A DNA stretch of 52,175 nucleotides from Agrobacterium pusense (GCF_900102105.1 NZ_FNBB01000018.1:1-52175), one strand, 5' to 3'; positions 8,317 to 17,599 are shown, counted from the first letter of the stretch. Numbers and translations: made by a program. Notes: generated by a model from the letters alone, not told the origin.

Positions 8317-9294
8317 ATGAAGAAAATTATTGCTGCAGCGGTTGGTCTGTCGCTCGCGCTGCTCTCGTCCGCAGCCTTTGCCGAAGGGCCGAAGGTGGGC
8401 GTCGTCGTCAAGATCGGCGGCATTCCGTGGTTCAACGCCATGGAGGCCGGGATCAAGGAGCAGAGCAAGAAGCTCGGCGTTGACGGTTTCATGGTCGGCC
8501 CGACTAGCGCCGATCCCGCCCTGCAGGTCCGCGCCATCGAGGACCTGATCGCCCAGAAGGTCGATTTCATCGGCGTCGTGCCGAATGATGCCAAGGTGCT
8601 GGAGCCGGTGCTGAAAAAAGCCCAGGCCGCCGGTATCAAGGTCATTACCCACGAATCGCCCAAGCAGCTCGGTGCCGACTGGGATTTCGAACTCGCCTCC
8701 GCCAAGGGTTTTGGTGAAGCGCATGGCAAGCTGCTGGCGGAGAAGATGGGCGGCAAGGGCTCCTATGCCGTGTTCGTCGGTTCTCTCACCGTTCCGCTTC
8801 ACAATGCCTGGGCCGATGCCGCCATCGCCTATATCAAGGCGAACTACCCTGACATGAAGCTCGTCGGCGATCGCTACGGCGTGGCGGAGGACCTCGACAA
8901 GAGCCGCTCGACGGCGCTTGACCTTATGTCCGCCAATGCTGACCTGAGCGGTTTCCTCGCCTTCGGCTCGCAGGGACCGATCGGAGCCGGGCGTGCGGTT
9001 GAAGAGCGGCGCAAGGATGGCAAGGTCTTCGTCATCGGCCCGTTCTCGCCGGGGCAGGGCGCCAAGCTCATCAAGTCGGGGGCGCTGACGGGCGGCTTCA
9101 TGTGGAACCCGAAGCAGGCCGGTGAGGTCTTCATCACGCTCGCGGATCGCATCGCCAAGGGTGAGACACCCAAGGCCGGCGACAATATCGAAGGTCTCGG
9201 CACCATCAATCCCGAGGGCAACACCATCGTCGTCGATCAGCTTCTGAAGATCGACAAGGAAAGCATCGACAAGCTCGTTTCCATGGGCCTCTGA
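8317..9294 (+). CDS. Sugar ABC transporter substrate-binding protein (ribose/allulose type)
   Basis: This 325-residue periplasmic binding protein has a signal peptide MKKIIAAAVGLSLALLSSAAFA cut after residue 22, followed by the type 1 sugar-binding fold (Peripla_BP_4). It starts VGVVVKIGGIPWFNAM and includes the DPALQVRAIEDLIAQKVD segment typical of RbsB/XylF-like proteins. GAGGAGG precedes the ATG, which is chosen over an in-frame start at 8251. It opens the operon and delivers the sugar to the two permeases and the ATPase encoded downstream. Two epimerase genes in the operon, one a D-allulose 3-epimerase, make a ketohexose the likely ligand (inference). Confidence 0.93.
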   Translation: MKKIIAAAVGLSLALLSSAAFAEGPKVGVVVKIGGIPWFNAMEAGIKEQSKKLGVDGFMVGPTSADPALQVRAIEDLIAQKVDFIGVVPNDAKVLEPVLKKAQAAGIKVITHESPKQLGADWDFELASAKGFGEAHGKLLAEKMGGKGSYAVFVGSLTVPLHNAWADAAIAYIKANYPDMKLVGDRYGVAEDLDKSRSTALDLMSANADLSGFLAFGSQGPIGAGRAVEERRKDGKVFVIGPFSPGQGAKLIKSGALTGGFMWNPKQAGEVFITLADRIAKGETPKAGDNIEGLGTINPEGNTIVVDQLLKIDKESIDKLVSMGL

Positions 9295-9310
9295 TCCTCC
9301 CCAAGGCCAG

Positions 9311-9344
9311 GGCGTCGCGCGAGGTTTCATACTCGCGCGACGCC
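9311..9344 (+). repeat. Strong stem-loop between binding-protein and ATPase genes
   Basis: A perfect 13-bp stem, GGCGTCGCGCGAG (9311-9323) / CTCGCGCGACGCC (9332-9344), with an 8-nt loop lies in the 116-bp gap after the binding-protein gene. There is no T-run, so it is more likely an mRNA-stabilising or partial attenuating hairpin. That would keep the binding protein more abundant than the transporter core, as known for sugar ABC operons. Confidence 0.7.
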
Positions 9345-9410
9345 TCATCTGGAAAACATGCCGAGCGCCCCGTCTGCAATGCTGCCGCGGCGAAGGAGAT
9401 TTACGTTATC

Positions 9411-10901
9411 ATGAGCGCAGAACCGCTCCTGTCCCTCAAAAATGTCAAAGTCACCTTCGGCGGTGTTCGCGCGCTGAAGGGTGTTTCTTTCGAGGTCAAC
9501 CCGGGTGAAGTGCATTGCCTTGCCGGCGAAAACGGCTGCGGCAAGAGCACGCTGATCAAGGTCATAACGGGCGTTTACACGCCCCAAAGTGATGCTGAAC
9601 TCTATTTCGACGGCAAGCCGATAGCCGCAATGACCCCAACGCTTGCGCAATCGCTTGGCATTCAGGTGATCTGGCAGGATCTGGCGCTGTTCGATGAAAT
9701 GACGGTGGCTGAAAATATCGGCTTCCAGTACGCGGTGAATGCAAAATACGGGCTGGTCGACAAGCGCGCCATCGAGCAGGCTGCCGAAAAGGCGTTGGCC
9801 CGGCTCGGCGTCGAGATCGATCTCGACAGGCCGCTCAAGGAACTGCCCATCGCCCAGCGTCAGATCGTGGCGATTGCCCGCGCGCTGGTCGGTGAGGCAC
9901 GGCTCGTTTTCATGGACGAACCGACCGCGTCGCTCACGCAGTCGGAAACGGATTACCTGATCGACATCGTCCGCAACCTGTCGGCCTCGGGTGTCGCGGT
10001 TGTCTTCGTCTCGCACCGCCTTGCGGAAGTGCTTGAGATTTCAGACCGCATAACCGTTTTGCGGGATGGCTCGCTTGTCGGTGTCTTTCCCGTTGAAGGC
10101 ATGACCCAGTCACGGGTGACCGAGCTGATGACCGGCCGCAATTTCGACAGTGCCGTCATTGCCGCCGATCACGATGACAAACCCGTCGTTCTCTCGGTGC
10201 GCGGGCTGAGCCGTGCCGGCGAGTTCGAGGATGTTTCGTTCGATCTGCGGCGGGGCGAAACGCTTGGCATAACGGGCCTACTGGGAGCCGGCCGCACGGA
10301 ACTGGCTTTGACGCTGTTCGGCATGCATCGGCCGCAATCGGGTGAAATCCTCATCGATGGAAAGAAGGTGGATTTTCATTCCAACCGCGATGCGATCCGG
10401 GCAGGCGTAGCCTATCTTTCCGAGGACCGGCTTTCGCTTGGTCTCAACCAGCCGCAATCCATTGCCGACAATCTGGTCATGGCCTCGCTCGACCGGCTGC
10501 TGCGCGGCGGCCTGATCTCACCGTCGAAAAAGGCGGATGTCGTTTCCCGCTGGATTTCTGCGCTCGGGGTGAAGATCGGCCTGCCCGAAGACCCGATCCG
10601 AACGCTTTCGGGCGGCAACCAGCAGCGTGTGGCGATCGCCAAGTGGCTGGCGATCGGGCCGAAAATCCTCATTCTCGACGCGCCGACCGTGGGGGTCGAT
10701 GTCGGCGCCCGCGCCGGCATCTTCGAAATCGTCCGCAAGCTCGCCGCAGAAGGTCTCTCGATCATCGTGATCTCCGACGAGCCGCCGGAAGTTTATTTCA
10801 ATACAGACAGGGTCATCCACATGGTCGAAGGCCGGTTTCACGCCACCTATGATCCGCGACGCCTGTCGTTGACTGAACTGGAGGCCGCCATCTATGCGTA
10901 G
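9411..10901 (+). CDS. Sugar ABC transporter ATP-binding protein (tandem RbsA-type)
   Basis: This 496-residue protein contains two fused ATPase domains, as in RbsA, XylG and MglA. The first has a full Walker A (GENGCGKST, residues 39-47) and Walker B VFMDEPTAS. Its signature is the atypical LPIAQRQIVAIARAL. The second has the degenerate Walker A GLLGAGRTEL and an intact LSGGNQQRVAIAKWL signature, typical of the carbohydrate uptake transporter-2 class. It energises import through the two permeases that follow. Its stop overlaps the next gene's start by eight bases, which indicates translational coupling. Confidence 0.95.
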   Translation: MSAEPLLSLKNVKVTFGGVRALKGVSFEVNPGEVHCLAGENGCGKSTLIKVITGVYTPQSDAELYFDGKPIAAMTPTLAQSLGIQVIWQDLALFDEMTVAENIGFQYAVNAKYGLVDKRAIEQAAEKALARLGVEIDLDRPLKELPIAQRQIVAIARALVGEARLVFMDEPTASLTQSETDYLIDIVRNLSASGVAVVFVSHRLAEVLEISDRITVLRDGSLVGVFPVEGMTQSRVTELMTGRNFDSAVIAADHDDKPVVLSVRGLSRAGEFEDVSFDLRRGETLGITGLLGAGRTELALTLFGMHRPQSGEILIDGKKVDFHSNRDAIRAGVAYLSEDRLSLGLNQPQSIADNLVMASLDRLLRGGLISPSKKADVVSRWISALGVKIGLPEDPIRTLSGGNQQRVAIAKWLAIGPKILILDAPTVGVDVGARAGIFEIVRKLAAEGLSIIVISDEPPEVYFNTDRVIHMVEGRFHATYDPRRLSLTELEAAIYA

Positions 10902-11907
10902 GCTCATCCTCGGACATACGACCGAATTTACGCTGCTTGTGGTCATGGTGCTGCTTTGCACGGGACTGTCCTTCGCCACCGACCGGTTCCTCACCATCTC
11001 AAACGCCTTCGATGTACTGAATGTCTCTGCGGTCAACATCATCTTTGCGGTCGGCCTGCTTGTGGTGCTGATCTCGGGCGGTATCGACATTTCCTTCGCG
11101 GTCGCCGCTTCCGTCGTCCAATATGTGACGGTGCTGGCGCTCAATGCGCTCGGCGGCGGCAACTGGGCGGAAGGTTTCATCATTGCCGGCGCGGTAGGCC
11201 TTAGTCTCGGTTTCGTCAACGCTTTCCTCGTCTGGCGGCTCAACATCATTTCAATCGTCGCGACGATCTCCACCTTCAACATCTTCTTCGGGTTGCTGAT
11301 GTTCTTCACCAAGGGTGTGTCGATCTACGACCTGCCGGAATGGCTGTCCACGCGTGTGGTATTTTACGAACATGAAATGCCTGATGGTTCATGGGTAGAG
11401 CTGACGCTGCCGGTCGTGGTCATGATCCTCTGCTGTATTGCAACCTGGTTCATGATTTCGCGCACCACTGTTGGGCGCAAACTTTACGCCTTCGGCGACA
11501 ACCCGGAAGGTGCTCGCCGCTTCGGCATCAATATCGGCGCGATGCATTACATTTCGTTCGGCTGGCTCGGCCTGATGGCGGGCATTGCGGGTCTTATGCA
11601 GGCGCATTATGCGCAGGAAGTGGTGCCCAACGCGCTTTATGGCCGCGAGCTGGATGTTCTTGCAGCAACGGTCCTCGGCGGTGCGCGGCTTGGCGGCGGC
11701 AAAGGCTCTGTCATCGGCTGCGTGCTCGGCGTTCTCATGGTGTCGATCACCCAGAACGGTCTTAACCTCATGGGCGTGTCACCCTTTGCCTTCAAGATGA
11801 TCGTCGGTGCCATCATTCTGATCGCGATCACCCTCTCTTCCACCCGGTTCGACAAGCTTTTGCCGAGTGCGCTTCGCACGTCCACGAGAAAGGGGAGCGC
11901 CCAGTGA
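10894..11907 (+). CDS. Sugar ABC transporter permease (RbsC-type) 1
   Basis: This 337-residue polytopic inner-membrane protein belongs to the BPD_transp_2 family. It has about eight to ten helices, the early VGLLVVLISGGIDISFA segment conserved in ribose-type permeases, and the late VLAATVLGGARLGGGKGSVIGCVLG loop that contacts the ATPase. It forms a heterodimeric channel with the second permease immediately downstream; stop and start codons touch or overlap. The presence of two permeases makes this transporter resemble AI-2/xylitol-like or fructose-like CUT2 systems rather than homodimeric RbsC. Confidence 0.93.
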   Translation: MRRLILGHTTEFTLLVVMVLLCTGLSFATDRFLTISNAFDVLNVSAVNIIFAVGLLVVLISGGIDISFAVAASVVQYVTVLALNALGGGNWAEGFIIAGAVGLSLGFVNAFLVWRLNIISIVATISTFNIFFGLLMFFTKGVSIYDLPEWLSTRVVFYEHEMPDGSWVELTLPVVVMILCCIATWFMISRTTVGRKLYAFGDNPEGARRFGINIGAMHYISFGWLGLMAGIAGLMQAHYAQEVVPNALYGRELDVLAATVLGGARLGGGKGSVIGCVLGVLMVSITQNGLNLMGVSPFAFKMIVGAIILIAITLSSTRFDKLLPSALRTSTRKGSAQ

Positions 11908-12902
11908 TGAGCAGCCTTGTCAGGAAATTCAACGCCATTTTCGGTGCCGATATGGCTGGACCGGTGATTGCCTTCATCGCAGTCATGCTCATCTTCGGAA
12001 CGTTCGCGGATAACTTCCTCTCGCTTGCGACATTCGGTTCGGTGGCCTTCCAGCTGCCGGAACTCGGCCTTCTCACGCTGGCGATGCTGCTGCCACTGCT
12101 GACGGGGGGGATCAATCTGTCCGTCACCTTCGCGGCCAATCTCTCAGGACTTGCCGCAGCCTGGGTACTCCAGGCCCATGGCGGCGTAGATGCACCGCCG
12201 AGCGCCTTTCTCTTCGCCTGCCTTGCTGCATTTGTCACCGGCGGGGCTGCCGGTGCCATGACGGGTGCGGCGATCGCTTATACCCGCGCGCATCCCATTC
12301 TGGTGACGCTGTCGATGATGATTTTCCTGCGCGGCCTCGGCGAATTTCTGACGCGCGGCGGTGACGTGTCAGGGTTTCCCGCCTACATGGCGCCGCTTGG
12401 CCATGGCACGCTTCTCGGTCTGCCGATCCCGCTTCTGATTTTCGTCGTCGGCGTGGCGCTCTGGCATGTGCTGCTGACGCGCACGAAGCTCGGCTTCGGG
12501 CTGTTGATGATCGGCTCAAATATCGAAGCCGCGCGTTATTCCGGCCTCAACACGCGCAAGATCCAGGTGCTCGTCTACACGCTCTCGGGTCTGATGTGCG
12601 CGGTCGCCGGCATCATCATGCTTGCCCGTTTCAATTCCGTCCGTGTCGGCCACGGAGAGTCCTATCTGCTGATCACGGTGCTCGCGGCCTTTCTCGGCGG
12701 CATCAATCCCTTTGGCGGTTTCGGTCGTGTGCTTCCCGTTTTTGTCGCGCTCATCGTCCTGCAGCTCCTGTCCTCCGGCCTTAATCTTCTCGGCGCCAAC
12801 CAGCATCTCGCCACGGCCCTTTGGGGTGTCCTGATGATTGTCGTCATGGCGGCGCGCGGCCTGTTCTCCAGCTACTTCGGATCTCTCAGAAAGAAGGTAT
12901 GA
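11907..12902 (+). CDS. Sugar ABC transporter permease (RbsC-type) 2
   Basis: This second BPD_transp_2 permease of about 331 residues has the same topology as its neighbour, with LAMLLPLLTGGINLSV as the early signature and VLAAFLGGINPFGGFGRV as the cytoplasmic coupling loop. Translation could begin at GTG 11904 or ATG 11907; both sit after GGGGAG and overlap the preceding stop. It pairs with the first permease to form the pore for the operon's sugar. Confidence 0.92.
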   Translation: MSSLVRKFNAIFGADMAGPVIAFIAVMLIFGTFADNFLSLATFGSVAFQLPELGLLTLAMLLPLLTGGINLSVTFAANLSGLAAAWVLQAHGGVDAPPSAFLFACLAAFVTGGAAGAMTGAAIAYTRAHPILVTLSMMIFLRGLGEFLTRGGDVSGFPAYMAPLGHGTLLGLPIPLLIFVVGVALWHVLLTRTKLGFGLLMIGSNIEAARYSGLNTRKIQVLVYTLSGLMCAVAGIIMLARFNSVRVGHGESYLLITVLAAFLGGINPFGGFGRVLPVFVALIVLQLLSSGLNLLGANQHLATALWGVLMIVVMAARGLFSSYFGSLRKKV

Positions 12903-12903
12903 C

Positions 12904-13752
12904 GTGAAAGGCTTCGGTGTTCACGCAATGATGTGGTCTCTGAAATGGGACCACGAAAACGCCAGACGGTCTATCGCCGCTGCTGCGGATTACGGTCAGG
13001 ATTTCATCGAGATTCCGCTTATCGATATCCCCTCCGTCGATGCAAAACACACGCGCACGCTGCTGGAGAAATACGGATTGCGCGCCGTCTGCTCGCTGGT
13101 GCTGCCGGAGCCCGCCTGGCCGTCCATACGTCCCGATGCGGCAATCGACTATCTGAACACCGCGCTCGGCAAGGCCGCCGATATGGGGGCTGAAGCGCTG
13201 ACGGGTGTCACCTACGGCGGCACCAATGAGCGAACCGGATTTCCGCCGACACAGGGTGAATATGACAACCTGACAAGGGCGCTTTCGCGGGCTGCCGGCC
13301 ACGCAAAAACACACGGCCTGCAATTCGGCATTGAGACCGTCAACCGCTACGAGAACCATCTGCTCAACTCCGCCGAACAGGCGGTGGCGCTGGTGGAGCG
13401 CATCGGTGCGGACAACGTCTTCATCCATCTCGATACGTTCCATATGAATATGGAGGAAAAGGGCATTGCCAATGGCATCATCGCCGCCCGCAACCATCTG
13501 AAATACATGCATATGTCGGAAAGCGACCGCGGCACGCCGGGCTGCGGAAACGTTGCGTGGGACGAAGTGTTCTCAGCGCTCGCAGCCATCGGCTTCAAGG
13601 GCGTGCTGACGCTCGAAAGCTTCGCCGCGATGCCCAAGGAGGTGGCGGGCGCGATTTCAACCTGGCGCCCGGTTGCGCCCAGCGCCGATGAGGTTCTCGA
13701 CAAGGGACTGCCATTCCTGCGCGACAAGGCAAACCAGTACCGCATTTTCTGA
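12904..13752 (+). CDS. Sugar epimerase/isomerase of the D-tagatose 3-epimerase family
   Basis: This 282-residue TIM-barrel protein of the AP_endonuc_2/sugar epimerase superfamily carries the metal and catalytic set of D-tagatose/D-allulose 3-epimerases. The residues are Glu in FGIETVNRYENH, Asp in HLDTFHMN, His in YMHMSES and Glu in LTLESF. It is clearly a paralogue of the D-allulose 3-epimerase encoded two genes downstream but is quite diverged from it, so it probably acts on a different ketose or at another carbon. The GTG at 12904 is one base past the permease stop. Erythrulose or tagatose epimerase activity are alternatives. Confidence 0.85.
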   Translation: MKGFGVHAMMWSLKWDHENARRSIAAAADYGQDFIEIPLIDIPSVDAKHTRTLLEKYGLRAVCSLVLPEPAWPSIRPDAAIDYLNTALGKAADMGAEALTGVTYGGTNERTGFPPTQGEYDNLTRALSRAAGHAKTHGLQFGIETVNRYENHLLNSAEQAVALVERIGADNVFIHLDTFHMNMEEKGIANGIIAARNHLKYMHMSESDRGTPGCGNVAWDEVFSALAAIGFKGVLTLESFAAMPKEVAGAISTWRPVAPSADEVLDKGLPFLRDKANQYRIF

Positions 13753-13778
13753 AAGCACTCATTATCGGGGCAAGTACC

Positions 13779-14444
13779 TTGAACACTATTGACGATAATG
13801 CCCGCGAGATTGTGGGCCTTGCTCTTCAGCGACTGGAAGGGTCAAAGGCCCGGCGTGTGATGGTTGCGATTGCCGGTGCCCCCGGATCGGGAAAATCAAC
13901 CATCGCCGAGCGTGTGGTCGATGCGTTGAACGCGGGCGAAGGCGTGTCCGCCGCACTGTTCCCCATGGATGGCTTTCATTATGACGATGCGGTGCTTGAG
14001 GAGATGAACCGCCGGCCCTTCAAGGGCGCCATCGATACGTTCGATGTTCACGGCCTGCGCCATATGCTTGAGCGCCTGAAGGCCAATCAGGACGATGTCG
14101 TTGCCGTCCCCGTCTTTGACCGCGCCATCGAGATCGCCCGCGCCGGTGGCCGCCTGATCCCGCAATCCGTCGATATCATCGTCTGCGAGGGCAATTATCT
14201 CCTCGCCGGCCAGTCGCCATGGGATCGCCTCAAGCCGATCTTCGATCTCACTGTCTTCGTTGATGTCGACGAGGACGATCTGCGTGCGCGGCTGCGGGAT
14301 CGCTGGCGGAGCTTCGGTCTCGGCGAGGGGGAGATCAACCGGAAGGTAGAGGAAAACGATCTCCCCAATGGCCGCTTCATCACATCCACAAGCACGGAGC
14401 CGGACCTTCGCATCGGAAATCCGGGAAGCACTCCCGCGTCGTGA
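13779..14444 (+). CDS. P-loop sugar/nucleoside kinase family protein (FrcK-like)
   Basis: This 221-residue P-loop protein has Walker A GAPGSGKST at residues 33-41, the acceptor-site motif MDGFHYDD and a DVDEDDLRARLRDRW lid segment, as in uridine-kinase-like and pantothenate-kinase-like proteins. The same family includes FrcK, encoded with the Sinorhizobium fructose ABC transporter. In this operon it most likely phosphorylates the imported or epimerised ketose, giving for example fructose phosphate. The start is a TTG, 26 bp after the epimerase stop. The actual phosphoacceptor is unproven. Confidence 0.85.
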   Translation: MNTIDDNAREIVGLALQRLEGSKARRVMVAIAGAPGSGKSTIAERVVDALNAGEGVSAALFPMDGFHYDDAVLEEMNRRPFKGAIDTFDVHGLRHMLERLKANQDDVVAVPVFDRAIEIARAGGRLIPQSVDIIVCEGNYLLAGQSPWDRLKPIFDLTVFVDVDEDDLRARLRDRWRSFGLGEGEINRKVEENDLPNGRFITSTSTEPDLRIGNPGSTPAS

Positions 14445-14510
14445 AACGGCCCGAAGGGCTGCGCCTCCCCACCCAAAGTCAAGCAAAACAGAAAAGCGAA
14501 AGAGACCCCC

Positions 14511-15380
14511 ATGAAACACGGCATCTATTACTCTTACTGGGAACATGAGTGGAGCGCCAAGTTCGGCCCCTATATAGAGAAGGTTGCCAAGCTCGGCTTC
14601 GATATCATCGAAGTAGCCGCTCATCACATCAATGAATACAGTGACGCCGAACTCGCCGTCATCAGGCAGAGCGCGAAGGATAACGGCATCATACTTACTG
14701 CCGGTATCGGCCCTTCGAAAACGAAAAACCTGTCGTCAGAGGATGCCGCGGTTCGCGCAGCTGGCAAGGCGTTCTTTGAACGCACCCTTACCAATGTCGC
14801 CAAGCTCGACATCCATACGATTGGCGGCGCGCTGCACTCCTACTGGCCGATCGACTACTCGCAGCCGGTCGACAAGGCAGGCGATTATGCGCGCGGCGTG
14901 GAAGGTATTCACGGCATTGCCGATTTCGCCAATGACCTCGGCATCAACCTTTGCATCGAAGTCCTCAACCGCTTTGAAAACCACGTGCTCAATACGGCTG
15001 CCGAAGGCGTCGCTTTCGTCAAGGATGTCGGCAAGAACAACGTGAAAGTCATGCTGGATACGTTCCACATGAATATCGAGGAAGACAGCTTTGGCGAGGC
15101 CATCCGCACGGCTGGCCCGTTGCTGGGGCATTTCCATACCGGAGAAAGTAATCGCCGCGTACCGGGCAAGGGCAGGATGCCCTGGCACGAAATTGGCCTC
15201 GCCCTGCGCGATATCAATTACACCGGCGCGGTGGTCATGGAGCCTTTCGTCAAGACCGGCGGCACGATCGGCTCCGACATCAAGGTGTGGCGCGATCTGA
15301 GCGGCGGCGCCGATCTCGCGAAAATGGACGAGGATGCGCGCAATGCCCTGGCATTCTCCCGTTTCGTCCTTGGCAGCTGA
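14511..15380 (+). CDS. dpe: D-allulose (D-psicose) 3-epimerase
   Basis: This 289-residue protein is nearly identical to the well-studied A. tumefaciens D-psicose 3-epimerase (Atu4750). The Mn-binding residues Glu150, Asp183, His209 and Glu244 fall at exactly the published positions (LCIE150, MLD183, FH209, VVME244). It interconverts D-fructose and D-allulose at C-3 through a cis-enediolate. The enzyme is a cytoplasmic tetramer in the studied case. As last gene of the ABC operon it would convert imported allulose to fructose for the kinase or central metabolism. A good Shine-Dalgarno (GAAAGAGA) precedes the ATG. Confidence 0.97.
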   Translation: MKHGIYYSYWEHEWSAKFGPYIEKVAKLGFDIIEVAAHHINEYSDAELAVIRQSAKDNGIILTAGIGPSKTKNLSSEDAAVRAAGKAFFERTLTNVAKLDIHTIGGALHSYWPIDYSQPVDKAGDYARGVEGIHGIADFANDLGINLCIEVLNRFENHVLNTAAEGVAFVKDVGKNNVKVMLDTFHMNIEEDSFGEAIRTAGPLLGHFHTGESNRRVPGKGRMPWHEIGLALRDINYTGAVVMEPFVKTGGTIGSDIKVWRDLSGGADLAKMDEDARNALAFSRFVLGS

Positions 15381-15386
15381 TGCCCC

Positions 15387-15617
15387 ATGGCGCGGATGGA
15401 GCGGGATGACTTGATCAAGCGTGAGCCCGATCCGCGAGACAAGCGGTCCAGTCTGGTATCATTGACGCAGGCGGCACTTGCGCGGTTGCCAGCTGGCCGC
15501 GCTTTTTGCGCCAGGGCAATCCGGGACATGACCAAGGGATTATCGCGGGAAGAGGTGGACACACTGGTGTCTTTGCTTCGGCGGGTGCTTGATAACGTAG
15601 AGGCACTTGAGGCGTGA
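15387..15617 (+). pseudogene. MarR-family regulator, 5'-truncated remnant
   Basis: The frame encodes about 76 residues matching only the C-terminal half of a MarR regulator: VARMERDGLIxRxPDPxDRRxxxVSLT is recognisable in MARMERDDLIKREPDPRDKRSSLVSLT, followed by the dimerisation helix ending DNVEALEA. The N-terminal dimer helix and DNA-recognition helix are absent. The remnant begins six bases after the epimerase stop, so the marR gene was decapitated where the sugar operon joins. It cannot bind DNA as a normal MarR and is probably not functional. Confidence 0.7.
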
Positions 15618-16011
15618 GTAGCTCTCCAAACGCCCTTATATGCACATTGGTGACGCATGCAATGCAAGAGGGTCACCCATGGGGCCGAGATCGCTCCACA
15701 AGGGGTCTCGATCTGCCAGTGCGATTGCCAGAGATTAACGGGAACCGCCTAGGAAGCGAGAGCATGCGGCTCGATCGGGACGACGGCTAAAACCGCTCTT
15801 CCAGAATTTGGTGTCAAGAACCGATGTCCTGACCCGCCCCACAATCGGGAAGGAGCCTCGATCTCCTAGCCGGTCCTTTCGCGCTATGAACAAGGCCTAT
15901 CGGGAACTCCTTCTGCTGCTCATTCGTTCACGGGTCAGTTTTCAATGATCCGCGTTCTCGCCCCTTGATGCGAAACCTTTGATTTCTCCAATCGATGAAG
16001 TGGAACTGGCG
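15618..16011. other. Intergenic region, no gene recognised
   Basis: Nothing convincing is seen in either strand. A short plus-strand frame near 15886-15948 (about 20 codons starting MNKAYRELLLLL) looks protein-like but matches nothing I know. The stretch probably contains decayed sequence and the promoter of paoABC. Confidence 0.4.
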
Positions 16012-16647
16012 ATGCCAGGCACCGGCATATTTGAACTTTCACGCCGAAACTTACTTATATCTTCGGCCGCGACCGTCGCTGCCACCACTGTCACCAGGGG
16101 AGCAGCAGCCCAGTCAGGAGGAGAAATCATGAAACACACGTCAAGCGTATCGTTGAAGGTCAACGGACAGGTCCGAGACCTCGATGTTGACAATCGCACG
16201 TCCCTTCTCGACGCACTGCGCGAACACCTTCACCTGACCGGAACCAAGAAGGGTTGCGATCACGGTCAATGCGGGGCCTGCACCGTACTGGTCGGTGGAC
16301 GCCGCATCAACTCGTGCCTCTCGCTTGCCGTGATGCATGATGGTGACGACGTGACGACGATCGAGGGCCTGGGACAGCCCGGCAATCTGCACCCGATGCA
16401 GGCGGCGTTTGTCAAGTTTGACGGCTTCCAGTGTGGCTACTGTACGCCGGGACAAATCTGTTCCTCCGTGGCGGTGCTTGAGGAGATCGCGGCAAACATT
16501 CCGAGCCATGTCACGCTGGATCTTAACGCGCAGACATCGGTGAGTGAGGGCGAAATTCGCGAGAGGATGAGCGGCAACATCTGTCGCTGCGGCGCCTATT
16601 CCAACATTGTCGAGGCTATCGTCGAAGTTGCGGGGACAAAAGCATGA
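16012..16647 (+). CDS. paoA: Periplasmic aldehyde oxidoreductase, 2Fe-2S subunit PaoA
   Basis: This is the iron-sulfur subunit of the PaoABC molybdenum enzyme. It has a twin-arginine signal ([14 protein letters not shown]), then a ferredoxin-type [2Fe-2S] site with the [11 protein letters not shown] motif and a later NSC. A C-terminal [2Fe-2S] domain contains QCGYC and the ICRC pair. The sequence strongly resembles E. coli PaoA (YagT), including the [20 protein letters not shown] region. The ATG at 16012 is chosen; a TTG at 15979 would add eleven residues. It overlaps paoB by four bases. The complex is exported folded by Tat and oxidises aldehydes in the periplasm. Confidence 0.93.
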   Translation: MPGTGIFELSRRNLLISSAATVAATTVTRGAAAQSGGEIMKHTSSVSLKVNGQVRDLDVDNRTSLLDALREHLHLTGTKKGCDHGQCGACTVLVGGRRINSCLSLAVMHDGDDVTTIEGLGQPGNLHPMQAAFVKFDGFQCGYCTPGQICSSVAVLEEIAANIPSHVTLDLNAQTSVSEGEIRERMSGNICRCGAYSNIVEAIVEVAGTKA

Positions 16648-17594
16648 AAGCCTTCACCTACGAAAAGGCCTCATCTATCGAGGCTGCAACCAGGTCCGCC
16701 TTTTCGAACTCGCAAGCAAAGTTCATTGCAGGCGGCACCAATCTCCTCGATTTGATGAAACTGGAGATCGAGACGCCGACACATCTGATCGATGTGAATG
16801 GTCTCGGGCTCGATACAATAGAAAAGACGTCTGAGGGAGGCCTGCGCATAGGAGCGATGGTTCGCAATACCGACCTTGCCGCCGATCCAATTGTTCGACG
16901 TGATTATGGGCTCCTGTCGCGCGCCTTGCTTGCAGGGGCTTCGGGCCAGCTTCGCAACAGGGCAACAACCGCGGGTAACCTCTTGCAGCGAACACGATGT
17001 CCATATTTCTACGACACCGCACAGCCCTGCAACAAGCGTTCGCCGGGAAGTGGCTGTTCCGCCATCGGCGGCTTCAGTCGCCAGCACGCCGTGGTGGGTG
17101 TGAGTAATAGCTGTATCGCCACGCATCCCAGTGACATGGCCGTTGCCATGCGCGCACTCGATGCGGTTATCGAGACGGTAAAGGTCGATGGTAGCCGCCG
17201 ATCAATCCGAATCGCCGACTTCCATCGCTTGCCGGGCGATACCCCTGAGATCGAAACGGTTTTGGAAAAGGGTGAGTTTATCACCGCAGTAGTGCTACCG
17301 CCGCCAACTGGAGGAAAACAGATCTACCGCAAGGTCCGCGACCGCGCTTCCTACGCGTTTGCTCTGGTCTCTGTGGGTGCAGTCATTCAGCCTGATGGTA
17401 CTGGCCGGGTGGCAATCGGCGGCATTGCTCATAAGCCGTGGCGCGTGGAAGCTGCGGATGACGAACTCTCAAAGGGAGCGAAGGTCGCAGCGAAAGCTCT
17501 CCTCAACGGCGCTCGTCCGACCGAGCAGAACAAGTTCAAGATCGATCTGGTGGAGCGCACACTCGGCGCCGTGATCGCCGAAGCGAGGGGGTAA
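16644..17594 (+). CDS. paoB: Periplasmic aldehyde oxidoreductase, FAD subunit PaoB
   Basis: This 316-residue FAD-binding subunit of the xanthine-oxidase family is close to E. coli PaoB (318 residues). The flavin-binding segments [13 protein letters not shown] and [18 protein letters not shown] are visible. The cysteine cluster [15 protein letters not shown] plus a GSGC downstream is the extra [4Fe-4S] site that distinguishes PaoB from most family members. The C-terminal CO-dehydrogenase flavoprotein domain follows. It takes electrons from the molybdenum centre via the iron-sulfur subunit. It starts within the end of paoA (ATGA overlap) and is followed five bases later by paoC. Confidence 0.94.
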   Translation: MKAFTYEKASSIEAATRSAFSNSQAKFIAGGTNLLDLMKLEIETPTHLIDVNGLGLDTIEKTSEGGLRIGAMVRNTDLAADPIVRRDYGLLSRALLAGASGQLRNRATTAGNLLQRTRCPYFYDTAQPCNKRSPGSGCSAIGGFSRQHAVVGVSNSCIATHPSDMAVAMRALDAVIETVKVDGSRRSIRIADFHRLPGDTPEIETVLEKGEFITAVVLPPPTGGKQIYRKVRDRASYAFALVSVGAVIQPDGTGRVAIGGIAHKPWRVEAADDELSKGAKVAAKALLNGARPTEQNKFKIDLVERTLGAVIAEARG

Positions 17595-17599
17595 TTGCC

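Noticed and set aside
8140..9348. Long minus-strand open frame (about 400 codons) opposite the binding-protein gene
   Set aside because: It is an antisense shadow in GC-rich DNA. The plus strand encodes a clear periplasmic binding protein with signal peptide and ribosome site.
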